This document shows, one piece after another, positions 23,991-35,658 of a stretch of 64,000 nt of DNA; position 1 is the first letter of the stretch; each line of letters starts with the position of its first letter. This DNA comes from Mercenaria mercenaria (lineage: Eukaryota; Mollusca; Bivalvia; Venerida; Veneridae). The position numbers and the translations under genes were made by a program. The notes beneath the pieces are model-generated. The model was not told where the DNA came from and made no database searches. It worked only from the letters and a program-made list of their open reading frames with translations. The stretch is from assembly GCF_021730395.1 (NCBI RefSeq), contig NC_069368.1, positions 62,501,501-62,565,500 on the forward strand, written 5' to 3'.

Positions 23991-26900
23991 CTAGGCTACA
24001 CGGCAACGCCACCGTCAAGGGGGCAGGGCAGCTACTTTATCTCGAGAGTGATTAGAGAGTTTATGTGTCCAGGACGTGTCACATATTGAGTTAGTCTTCT
24101 GGTCCTGCACACATCGAGGCCAGTACAGCGTAATCAGGTGTAGGAGGGCAGACTGCGAAGTATGCCCTCTTCAAATGCGCCAAGCCCCCGGCTGATCTCT
24201 GACGGTAACTGGAATGAGATATGAAACGCAACACTAAGTCTAGGACTTGTCACGTAGTGCAGGTAGGTAGGTTTAGTATGTGTCACGCATCATAGGGCGA
24301 TACGGCGCATCATCTGTGTCAGACGGCCAGGGCACAACGGCAACGCCGCTGGCAAGTGGAAAGGGAAGCTGTTTGATCATTGAGAGTGATTAGAGGGCGA
24401 TACTGAACTCCGTCATGTGTCCAGAACGTGTCACGTACCACAGGTAGGGTTTTACTTGTCCGCTTCACGAACCGCAAGTGGTACAGCGTAATGAGTGCGA
24501 AAGAAGGCAATGCCGCGATAACCAGCCCTCTCTTCAATGTGTAGAGTACCCAGCTGATCTCTGAAGGTCACTAGAATGCGATATGAAAGGGCTTTGTGTC
24601 TGGGAAAGTGTCACGTAGTGCAGGTAGGTGGGTTTGGAGTACGCCTATGTTTTTGTAGGACGGTACGGGCACTACCTGTGTCAGAGGGCCAGAGCACCAC
24701 GGCAACGCCGCTGGCAAGTCGGCAGGGCAGCTACTTCATCTCCAAGTGTGGTTAGAGTGCGATTCTTAAGGCCGTTATGTGTCCAGAACGTGTCACGTAT
24801 TGCAGGTAGGTTTTTGATCCGCGTGTCACGCATTGCAGGGTGGTAAAACGTAATCGGTGTGTGGGAGGGCAAGACTGAGCAAGTAATCCCTCTCTCCAAT
24901 GCGTACAGCTCCCAGCTGATCTCTGAATGTAACTAGAATGAGATATGAAACGCTGCTCTGTGTCTAGGACGTGTCACGTAGTGCAGGTAGGTAGGTGAGT
25001 GCGCGTCACGTATCGTACGGCGGTACGGTGCACTACCTGTGTCAGAGGGCCAGAGCACCACGGCAACGCCGCTGGCATGTGGGCAGGGCAGCTACTGCAT
25101 CTCCAAGCGTGGTTACAGAGCGATACTGAAGACCGTTATGTGTCCAGGACGTGTCACGTATTGCAGGTAGGGTTTTGATCTTTGCGTCACGCATCGCAGA
25201 ATGGTAAAACGTAATCGGTGTGTGGGAGGGCGAGACTGTGGAAGTAAGATGTCTCTCCAATGCGTACAGCTCCCAGCTGATCTCTGAATGTAACAAGAAT
25301 GAGATATGAAACGCTGCTCTGCGTCTAGGACGTGTCACGTAGTGCAGGTAGGTAGGTGAGTACGCCTCACGTATCGTAGGGCGATACGGCGCACTACCTG
25401 TGTCAGAGGGCCAGAGCACCACGGCAACGCCGCTGGCAAGTGGACAGAGCAGCTACTTCATCTCCAAGCGTGGTTAGAGGGCGATACCGAAGACCGTTAT
25501 GTGTCCAGGACGTGCCACATATTGCAGGTAGGTTTTGGATCCGCGCGTCACGCATCACAGGGTGGTACAACGTAATCGGTGTGTGGGAGGGCGAGACTGT
25601 GGAAGTAAGCTGTCTCTCCAATCCGTACAGCCGCCAGCTGATCTCAGAATGTAACTAGAATGAGATATGAAACGCTGCTTTGTGTCTAGGACCTGTCACG
25701 TAGTGCAGGTAGGTAGGTGAGTACGCGTCACGTATCGTAGGGCGATACGGCGCACTACCTGTGTCAGAGGGCCAGAGCACCACGGCAACGCCGCTGGCAA
25801 GTGGACAGAGCAGCTACTTCATCTCCAAGCGTGGTTAGAGGGCGATACTGAAGGCCGTTATGTGTCCAGGATTTGTCACGTATTGCAGGTAGGTTTTGGA
25901 TCCGCGCGTCACGCATCGCAGGGTGGTACAATGTAATCAGTGTGTGGGAGGGCGAGACTGTGGAAGTAAGTCTTCTCTTCAATGCGTACAGCACCCAGCT
26001 GATGTCAAAAGATAACTAGAATGAGATATGAAACGCTGCTCTGTGTCTAGGACGTGTCACGTAGTGCAGGTAGCTAGGTGAGTACGTGTCACGTATCGTA
26101 GGGCGATACGGCGCACTACCTGTGTTAGAGGGCCAGAGCACCACGTTAACGCCGCTGGCAAGTGGACAGAGCAGCTACTTCATCTCCAAGCGTGGTTAGA
26201 GCGCGATACGGAAGGCCGTTATGTGTCCAGGACGTGTCACGTATTGCAAGTAGGTTTTTGATTCGCGCGTCACGCATCGAAGGGTGGTACAACGTAATCG
26301 GTGTGTGGGAGGGCGATACTGTGGAAGTAAGTCCTCTCTTCAATGCGTACAGCTTCCAGCTGACCTCAGAAGGTAGCTAGAATGAGATATGAAACGCTGC
26401 TCTGTGTCTAGGACGTGTCACGTAGTGCATGTAGGTAGGTGAGTACGCCTCACGTATCGTAGGGCGGTACGGCGCACTACCTGTGTCAGAGTGCCAGAGC
26501 ACCACGGCAACGCCGCTGGCAAGTGAACAGAACAGCTACTTCATCTCCAAGCGTGGTAAGAGCGCGATATTGAAGGCCGTTATGTGTCCAGGACGTGTCA
26601 CGTATTGCAGGTAGGTTTTGGATCCGCGCGTCACGCATCGCATGGTGGTACAACATAATCGGTGTGTGGGAGGATGAGACTGTGGAAGTTAGCTGTCTCT
26701 CCAATGCGTACAGTCCCCAGCTGATATCTGAATGTAACTAGAATGAGATATGAAACGCTGCTCTGTGTCTAGGACGTGGTCATTTAGTGCAGGTAGGTGG
26801 GTTGAGTACGCCTCAGTATGTAGGGCGATACGGCGCAACTCTGTGTCAGGGGGCCAGAGCACCACGGCAACGCCGCTGGCAAGTGGACAGAGCAGCTGCT

Positions 26901-28296
26901 TCATCCCCAAAGCGTTGTTAGGGGGCGATACTGAAGGCGTTATGTGTCCAGGACGTGTCACGTATTGCAAGTAGGTTTTTGATCTTTGCGTCACGCATCT
27001 CAGGGTGGTACAGCGTAATCGGTGTGTGGGAGGGTGAGACTGTGGAAGTTAGCTGTCTCTCCAATGTGTACAGTCCCCAGGTGATCTCTGAATATAACTA
27101 GAATGAGATATGAAACGCTGCTCTGTGTCTAGGACGTGTCACGTAGTGCAGGTAGATAGGTGAGTACGCCTTACGTATCGTAGGGCGATTCGGCGCACTA
27201 CCTGTGTAGTCAGAGGGCCAGGGCACCACGGCAACGCCGCTGGCAAGTGGACAGAGCAGCTACTTCACTCCAAGCGTGGTTAGAGCGAGATACTGAAGGC
27301 CGTTATGTGTCCAGGACGTGTCACGTATTGCAGGTAGGTTTCGGATCCGCGCGTCACACATCGCAGGGTGGTACAATGTAATCAGTGTGTGGTAGGGCGA
27401 TACTGTGGAAGTAAGTCCTCTCTTCAATGCGTACGGTACAGCTTCCAGCTGATCTCAGAAGGTAGCTAGAATGAGATATAAAACGCTGCTCTATGTCTAG
27501 GACGTGTCACGTAGTGCAGGTAGGTAGATGAGTACGCCTCACGTATCGTAGGGCGTTACGGTGCACTACCTGTGTCAGAGGGCCAGAGCACCAAGGGAAC
27601 GCCGCTGGCAAGTGAGCAGAGCAGCTACTTCATCTCGAAGCGTGGTTAGAAGGCAATACTGAAGGCCGTTATGTGTCCAGGACGTGTCACGTTTTGCAGG
27701 TAGGTTTTGGATCTTTGCGTCACGCATCGCAGGATGGTACAACGTAATCAGTGTGTGGGAGGGCGAGACTGTGGAAGTAAGTGCTCTCTCCAATGTGTAC
27801 AGCTCCCAGCTGATCTCTGAAGGTAACTAGAATGAGATATGAAACGCTGCACTGTACCTAGGACGTGTCACGTAGTGCAGGTAGGCAGATGAGTACGCGT
27901 CACGTATCTTAGGGCGGCACGGCGCACTACCTGTGTCAGAGGGCTAGAACACCACGGGAACGCCACTGGCAAGTGAGCAGAGCAGCTACGTCATCTCCAA
28001 GCGTGGTTAGAGCGCGATACTGAAGGCCGTTATGTGTCCAAACGTATTGCAGGTAGGTTTATGATCCGCGCGTCACGCATCGCAGAGTGGTACAACTTAA
28101 GCGGTGTGTGGGAGGACGAGACTGTGTAAGTAAGCCCAATGCGTACAGCACCCAGCTGATCTCTGAAGGTAACTAGAATGAGATATGAAACGCTGCTCTG
28201 TGTCTAGGACGTGTCACATAGTGCAGGTAGGTAGGTGAGTACGCGTCACGTACCGTTTGGTGGTACGGCGCACTACCTGTGTCAGAGGGCCAGAGG
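23991..28296 (+). repeat. Right satellite array, about twelve ~361 bp higher-order units
   Basis: The landmark ggcaacgccgctggcaag (or a variant) falls at 24002, 24339, 24701, 25062, 25423, 25784, 26145, 26506, 26866, 27230, 27596 and 27957. Most spacings are exactly 361. Each unit has two monomers of 181 and 180 bp: type A follows acgtgtcacgtattgcagg and type B follows acgtgtcacgtagtgcagg. The last unit stops abruptly at about 28296. The mirrored similarity to the left array starts at about 24110. Repeated 72-126 codon frames are by-products. Confidence 0.92.
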
Positions 28297-28940
28297 ATGG
28301 CAATGTTTAAGTAACCTTATATTTGACATTTATGACACCAGGTCCTTTTTTCCCCTAGGCCTAAAAACCTCATTTCGCATGTCAGTGCTCATTTGTGTAA
28401 TATGACTGATCTCGTTTTCGTGTAATGTATTTATTCAGGCGACGATTTACAATGTTATGTTATAGTTAGACTAATATAGGGCTATTTACTGATTATTTTG
28501 GGAATTTATTATAATATTTCAATAAAAGAAAGCCATTTTCTGAATATTTATCATTCCAAAAAATCATATATTTAATGAATGATATTTTTTTTTTATTTTA
28601 TTTTATTTTATGGGCCAAATGGTGAATAGTAAATGACGCCTTTTGATTGGCTGGCTTTCCTAACCAAAAAATCATTTTTTTTAGCCTGTATGGCCAGATA
28701 TCTTATCTGGCTGTTATATTCTTTGTGAATGCAGTCAAGACCTAAACTTAAAAGGACAATGAACAAGTTAATCTTTTATTTTTAATCAATTAAACTTTTT
28801 CAGTTATGTTTTTACTATTTTTTTGTAAATTGTGTGTTTTTTATTCACTTTACATTTCTTTAATAGTAGTCATTCTCATTATCAAAACAGTGAGGACACA
28901 AAAAATTATACACTTTCTCGCAATTCTAACTTTGGTACTT
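28297..28940. other. AT-rich DNA after the satellite, no gene
   Basis: T-rich runs such as a (tttta)n-like stretch near 28590-28610. Nothing coding was seen. Confidence 0.4.
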
Positions 28941-29280
28941 TCATTGAAAACCTATTAGAAACATGACCTTCTTTATTTACAATAAGGTTTGACGAAGAGC
29001 AGCAAAACCAATTAAAATAAATTAACGTTTTTAAATGATACAAGGTATATAGTCTACAGCAGAGTAAAATAAATCTAAAAAGACATACAAATACACCAAA
29101 ATAAAAAAACAAAAATATAATCTTACAAAAAGAATACTAAATCTACATCTACATGATACTTCCAACAATCATTAGCGATTATGACTGGAAGGCGCTTGTC
29201 ACGCCATTCCTTGTTTTTGCTGCTCTTCGTCAAACCTTATTGTAAATAAGAAGGTCATGTTTCTAATGGGTTTTTACTGA
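28941..29280. repeat. Inverted repeat, ~70 bp arms with a 200 bp loop
   Basis: Arm 28941-29010 and arm 29211-29280 are near-perfect reverse complements. The shared core includes aaggtttgacgaagagcagc. The loop is AT-rich and non-coding. This could be a small foldback element or a hairpin-forming duplication. No target duplication was identified. Confidence 0.75.
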
Positions 29281-29559
29281 AATGCATACATGTTTTTTTT
29301 GAGCAAAGTAAATATTTCCCGCTTTGCAAACTAGTGTAATTTTAAAATTTTTAACAGGTCACTTTATAACTATTTGACAGCAAAATAGAAAGGGGGGTTT
29401 AAACTCATGAGCGCCAAAACAGTGATCGAAAGATCATGTTTTGTAACTTTTACAAAAATAAATCCTTAACGTTTATATCGCACAGCGAATGATTATTTAA
29501 GAATTATCAGTTTAAGACCTGATTTTGTCTTTTTCATCATTTAAAACTATAATGGATTT

Positions 29560-29878
29560 TTAGATTCTTCGAGTGAAAAAACCACGGAAACGCGGAAACA
29601 CCGTCTCATTTACTGTCAATCATAGAGATTGAATATTCATTATCCGCCATTTTATACCGGCGATACGTGACACGACAAGGAATGCGTGACGTTTAATGTT
29701 TTCCTATTACGCCTGAGGCAAAATATTTCGTTGAAAATCAGTTGTTTCCCCTTCGCTATGTTTCCGGTTTCGGATTTTAACAGTAAAACAGGGAAGCATT
29801 TTGAAGTTTACTTTTGTTTAACTCCTTTTGTTCAACGATGAAGGGATCTGAGACTTGTAATACTGTTTACTGATTGGT
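29560..29878 (+). promoter_or_regulatory. Possible promoter and non-coding first exon
   Basis: A CpG-containing stretch holds tccgccattttatacc (a YY1-like CCGCCATTTT with a TATA-like ttttata) and the right copy of the 37 bp inverted repeat. About 200 bases on, tactgattg|gtaagtaccg is a strong donor. An ATG at about 29837 opens only a very short frame. If transcribed, this could be the 5' exon of a non-coding RNA or of a gene whose exons I did not find. Confidence 0.25.
29662..29698 (-). repeat. Right copy of the 37 bp inverted repeat flanking the satellite
   Basis: The reverse complement of this segment matches 18726-18762 at 32 of 37 positions, including all of TGTCGTGTCACGTATC. The flanking sequence beyond the 37 bases is not similar. 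Confidence 0.6.
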
Positions 29879-30212
29879 AAGTACCGTTTAAAAAACAGTT
29901 GCTAATGAAGTTCTCTAATATATTTGAAACTTTCACTGAAATAAGTGGTTTTTTTTTTTACCCCGGGAAATGAATCCAAACATCCGAGGAAATTTATGAA
30001 ATTTATCTTGTGGCCCCTAAACACAGATGATTTCACTATGCCTTGTATTTAATATAAAATGGCCAGTTGGGTTATCACAAAGATTATTGAAGGGAGGCAG
30101 CTTCTTTCTCGAGGTGACAGGATTCATCAAAATTTGTTCATTGTCCATGTAAGCAATTATTATGGGAAAAGGGAGTGGGCTCGATTACGGTACCCTAATC
30201 CTAGCCTCCGGT
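29879..30212. other. No feature recognised
   Basis: Unique-looking sequence downstream of the donor-like site. Nothing was supported. Confidence 0.35.
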
Positions 30213-30243
30213 TCTAGGATTACGGAAGTTCCGTATTCCTAGA
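30213..30243. repeat. Short perfect-type hairpin
   Basis: tctaggattacggaa is followed at once by gttccgtattcctaga, giving a 15-base stem with one mismatch and almost no loop. The word ctaggattacggaagt recurs about 40 bases on, next to the following element. Confidence 0.6.
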
Positions 30244-30285
30244 CAACCCTATGAGGATAGGCTAGGATTACGGAAGTATTTAAGA

Positions 30286-30725
30286 GACATCAAAAATATG
30301 TTAGGACATGCATAAATGACGTTGTAAACTTACTTATTTCACTTTATTAAAATAGCGATTTTTGATGACTGCCTTATTATTCCGTGTTATCTATCCGCCA
30401 TTTTGGGTTAGTATAATCTTAAACGCTATATTAATGGCGGCCCGCGGAAAAATTATAGAAATATGAGGGTAAAAGTTAAGTTTAAAAAAATATTCTATAC
30501 TTTGATTTTTTTATTTGTAACCATATTGTATGTTATTAAGACCATTTGTGTTGATTTGATGACAAAAATTGCAGGGATATATGAAACATAGATAATTCTA
30601 TAATATTTCCGCGTGCCAACATTAAGATTATACTAACCCAAAACAGCGGATTGATAGCACGAAATAATAGTGAAATAAGTAATTTTACAACGTCATTTAT
30701 GCTGTCCTAACATATATTTGATGCC
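30286..30725. mobile_element. Palindromic MITE-like element, ~440 bp
   Basis: The left arm (~30286-30460) begins gacatcaaaaatatgttagg. It is mirrored by the right arm ending at 30725, whose reverse complement begins ggcatcaaatatatgttagg. Shared inner blocks are aaatgacgttgtaaa, cttatttcac, ttttgggttagtataatctt and cgcggaaa. The left arm has a ~30 bp insertion. TAAGA occurs just outside both ends (30281-30285 and 30727-30731) and may be a target duplication. Confidence 0.7.
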
Positions 30726-30872
30726 ATAAGAACAAGAAATAACCTGTGTTAAGAATAATTACCTAGTTATTTACTCCTGTTATCAATAAACAATATTTGC
30801 TTTTATGGCTATTAGCCCGTTAGGCAAGTGTACAAATGCTAAATATCAGTTTATCGAGAAAAGTAATAAAAA

Positions 30873-31948
30873 TCAAGTTAAATAATATCTTTTTTTATAT
30901 AATATGTCCATCTGTGTGTCAAGTCTGCCCTTCATGCAGCTGTCAGTGATCTGTTTGTGCCAAGTGTCAGGCAAGCCATAACAAGGAATGTCTATAGATA
31001 AGACATCTCATTTAACTATTCAACCATTTCTAACATAAAATTTCAAACAAGTGCTATAACTTGTCATTGCTTATGTAACAGTTATTGCATATAAATCTAT
31101 TATAAAGGTAAGAATAAGTAAGTCAAACAAGGGCAATAGTAATTTCAATTAATTTCAAACAATACCTCGCTAACATGGGATGTAAGCATGTTTGATAGAA
31201 GGATGTCTTGTGTGAAGTTTCAATAAAATATGTACATAGTTCCTACTGTGATAAGCTTGAATTTTTTTTACACAAAAAATTAACTATATTTAACTATGTA
31301 AGTAGAATTATGGCCCTAATTTACAAGAAATTCAATCTTAAGTTATCTAACTTGGTTATTTCAGTTGGTTTGATGACTTGAAGCAATGTTGATTTGAATT
31401 TTATTACTATGTCAAATTAAATATTTGTACCCAATAAATCTGAGATTAACAGTGAAAAATTACCTTAAGATTTAAATACTTCTCCTTGAAGTTAGGGCTG
31501 TCTATTTGTGCACTGTCGTCCACATTTGCATCAACACTTGATACAGACTGAAATATGAAATAAATATAAAAATTCAATTGTTGAGAGTTTGAGAACTAAA
31601 ATGAAACTAATCAGGCTAATTTGCTATCACCATAGACAATCTTTCCATGTATACTTCATTAATACCTACACATAAAACAATTTATGGGCATATAAATTTT
31701 TGCATAGTTTATTCCTTACAAAAATAAATTAAAATAAAGAAGCATTCAAAATCATTTACATAAGGCATTTCTACAAGTTTTTTTTTTTTTTTAACAGTTA
31801 TATTGGGTTAATCTGAAAGATAAAGTCACAAAGAAATTGAAAAATTTCTAGTTTCATTTATTATGTGAGTTTGAATAAAAATATTAATGGTAGTTATACC
31901 TCTCTAGACTTCTTTGATCTAACATATCCTTGGTCAATGAATGCTTTC
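30873..31948 (-). CDS. Probable 3' exons of the ParB-like gene
   Basis: Exon 31900-31948 (acceptor ttttatacag, donor GAG|gtataa; KAFIDQGYVRSKKSRE) joins in phase to exon 31464-31547 (acceptor tatttcag, donor AAG|gtaatt; SVSSVDANVDDSAQIDSPNF ... KYLNLK). A further open segment 30873-30991 reads IPCYGLPDTWHKQITDSCMK and ends YLT then a stop, but needs one leftover base that exon 31464-31547 does not leave. An unfound exon may lie between, or this last piece may be wrong. Confidence 0.5.
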
Positions 31949-34900
31949 CTGTATAAAATATAATTTTCTATAATTATTGGAATACCTTTACAAATAAAAC
32001 TCAACACCAGATTTACATTTTATAAGTTAGTAAAGCATTGTTTGTCTTAACATAGATATCACTGAAGGTGATTTTGAAATAGTTGTACTTTAATAAATAC
32101 AGTTATGTTTAATCTGTAGAACATCTCCATCACATCCAAAAATAGCTACACTGTTTTAGTGAACATTAAAAAACAAGAGGACCATGATGGTCCTGAATCG
32201 CTCACCTTTCACCACATGAACAGAGTATGACATTGTTTTTTCTATTATTTGACATAGTGACCTAGTTTTTGAGCTCATTTGACCTAGTTCTGAACTTGAA
32301 CTAGATATCATCAAGATACAAATTCTGACCAATTTTCATGAAGATCCATTGAAAAATATGGCCTCTAGAGAGATCACAAGGTTTTGCTATTATTTTACAT
32401 AATGACCTAGTTTTTAAAGGCATGTGACCCAGTTTTGTACTTGACCTAGTTATCATCAAGGTGAATATTCTCACCAATTTTCATGAAGATCTCATGAAAA
32501 ATATGGCCTCCAGAGAGGTCACAAGGTTTTTCTATTTTTAGACCTACTGACCTACTTTTTAACCGCATGTGACCCAGTTTCGAACTTGACCTAGATATCA
32601 CAAAGGTGAACATTCTCACCAATTTTCATGAAGATCCATTGAAAAATAAGGCATCTAGAGCGGTCAAAAGGTTTTTCTATGTTCAGACCTAGTGACCTAG
32701 TTTTTGACCGCAGTTGACCCAGTTTCAAACTTGACCTAGATATCATCAAGATGAACATTCGGACCAACTTTCATACAGATCCCATGAAAAGCATGGCCTC
32801 TAGAGTGGTCACAAGGTTTTTCTACTATTTGACCTACTGACCTAGTTTTTGACCGCATGTGACCCAGTTTCATTCTTGACCTAGATATTAACAAGATGAA
32901 CATTTGGACCATTTTCATGCAGATCCCATGAAAAATATGACCTCTAGAGAGGTCACAAGGTTTTTCTATTATTTGATCTACTGACCAAGTTATGGATCGG
33001 ACGTGACCCAGTTTCAAACCTGACCTAGATATTATCAAGCTGAACATTCTGACCAATTTTCATGCAGATCCCATGAAAAATATGACCTCTAGAGAGGTCA
33101 CAAGGATTTTCTATTATTTTACCTACTGACCTAGTTTTTGACTGCAGCTGACCCAGTTTCAAACTTGATTTAGATATCATCAATAAAACATTCTGATCAA
33201 TTTTCATGCAGATCCCATGAAAAATACGGCCTCTACAGAGGTCACAAGGTTTTTCTATTATTTGACCTACTGACCTAGTTTTGGACCGCACTTGACCCAG
33301 TTTCGAAACTGACCTAGATATCTTCAAGGTGAACATTCTCACCAATTTTCATGAAGATCCATTGAAAAATATGGCCTCTAGAGAGGTCACAACGTTTTTA
33401 TATTTTTAGACCTACTGACCTAGTTTTTGAAGGCACGTGACCCAGTTTCGAACTCGACCTAGATATCATCAAGGTGAACATTCTGACCAACTTTCAAAAA
33501 GATCCCATGAAAAATGTGACCTCTAGAGTGGTCACAAGCAAAAGTTTAAGCACGGACGGACAACAGACGCTGCGTGATCACAAAAGCTTACACCTTGTCA
33601 CTATGTGACAGGTGAGCTAAAAAGTATCAACAGAGTTGCGGGATGTTTAATGTTTTGCAGATTTCTTTCATTAAATTTAATCATAAATGTGGTTAAATAT
33701 ATCTTATGGTAGTTCTGCACAATCAATTATGCGGAAGTGAGGGCTTAACATATTTTATCTGAAAAACAGAAAACAACACCTAGTAAAGCTATATACCAGT
33801 GGCATAAATGTTGCCAGGAAACTATGATATCCTTTGCACCAGTGATAAACAGTCATCAAGGTGTAATTTTCCCATAGAAGCCCATTGTGAAATTGACAGG
33901 TCCTATATTTTGAAAATGGTCTAACAAAATATCAAGCATAAGACCCTATCTTTTTATTAGTCTTAATGTAGATCAGATATAGTGATACTGATGGTTTAAT
34001 TAAATTCTACATTGTAGATGTTTTTCTGTTAAATGTGCAGAACAACCTTAAAACCATTAACCTGAAGGTAATTCTGATATACATTTGAAAAAAAAGAAAT
34101 AAAGAGATACTTTATAAATTACTTACACTTGTTTATTAAATACTTTAGGGCCTTCATAATCGGGGAAAAAGACACTTCTTCCCTTGTCATTTTTTCACTG
34201 TTTTCTCATAAATGGCCTAAAAAAATTCTCTTGATAGAAAACATTTTTTTTCGGGTGCCCTTACAACCTTTGCCAAATAACATCTGAAACCCCGTGCCAT
34301 TTTGATGGTTTTGGGGTTAAAAAACCATCAGTCTTCCCCGGGGTCCTTTTATGGAAAATTTTTTTCACAATACAGAAAAGATCCATCACTAAAAAAGTCA
34401 AAAAAGGAAAACAGGGACCAATTTCCACCCGGGGTTACAAGTGATGGAAAAAAAATAAAAAGGGGAACTTTAAATTGCTAGAGGAACCGGAACATGTCAA
34501 GTCAACAATGCTCAAACCAATGGTGTTTCTTTCTTTTTACTTAATGAAATTTAAAAAAACCCCCTTTAAAAATTTTTTGGGAAAATTTCTTTGGCTTCCC
34601 ACCCTGTACTTACTGGAGCTGTCCAGAATAAAGATTTGCAAAATTTTAAAGTAATTAGAAAGGTAAATAAAAAAGTGTTTTAAAAAAAACTGTAAATTCA
34701 AAGAAAAAGGGGGGCATAATCTAAAAAAATACGGGCCCAAGGTTATGAAACCTCAAGTTTACGATCTTGTGGTTTGATGTCATTTTCCCAATTTTTAAAA
34801 ATAAAATTTTCATTTCGAAATTTAACATGAAAAAAACGGGAGTTTATAAAAAAAAATTTGTAATAATCGAAAAAGATTTAAAAGTGTTATCAAAACTTTA

Positions 34901-35611
34901 ACCAAAATTTTTCAAAGCGAAAAAATTTGGGGAGTAATTCATGAAAGCTTAGTGAAAAAATTTTATGGCCCTTGTTTTTTATATGATGTGAGTGTGATGT
35001 TAAAAAACTTTTTTAAAGTCTGAATCAAATCCATTTGTAAAACGGAGGGTAAGGGGTGCTTTTAAAACTTAACCTAAAATTCTAATTTAAAATTTTGGGG
35101 GGAATAATTCATTAGTTTTTTTTTTTACCGTTTTTGGGGCCCTTTTGAATAGGGATGTGGGAAAGTTTTTTTGGGAACAAAAACACTTAGTCTGAATCAT
35201 GTCCGTTTGGATTCCCTGACAAAAAGTGAAAGTGCATAAAAATTTTTAAAGGGAAAATTCTAAGTAAAAAGGGGGGAAATTAATTCAGGGAAATTTTGGG
35301 TTTGGGGGAAGTTTTGGGGTGTTGAGTGGGGAAGTGAGGTCCAATTTAAAAGGTTGGGAAATTTTCAGGAAATTAAAAGGGGTGGGTTTTTAAAAGGGTG
35401 TTTTTTTTGGATGTTCCCCCGGGGGGTTTTTAAATTAAAGTTTTTGGCCGATTTTTAAGGAGTTTTAGGTTTTAATAGGGATTGGGTTTTGGGGAAGTTG
35501 TTTTTTTGGGTGTTTGCATAGTATTTTAAAATTCCTTGTTTTTATTAAAAATTTTTTTTAAGGAGGAAAGATTTTTTTCACTAAATGTAGGATTAAAAGT
35601 TGTGGGGGTTG

Positions 35612-35658
<47 letters not shown>

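Noticed and set aside
20871-27793. Many 65-126 codon frames with similar proteins (MERxLTSTVSPSHTPIT...)
   Set aside because: They repeat with the 361 bp satellite unit, exist on the strand and frame that happens to lack stops, end at the same place in each unit, and have no splice or domain support.
20717-28296. CRISPR array
   Set aside because: Unit length, lack of unique spacers, inverted orientation and the eukaryotic setting all fit a satellite, not CRISPR.
32736-33345. Two 106-codon minus frames with repeated IFHGICMK text
   Set aside because: They are translations of the 146 bp tandem units, not genes.
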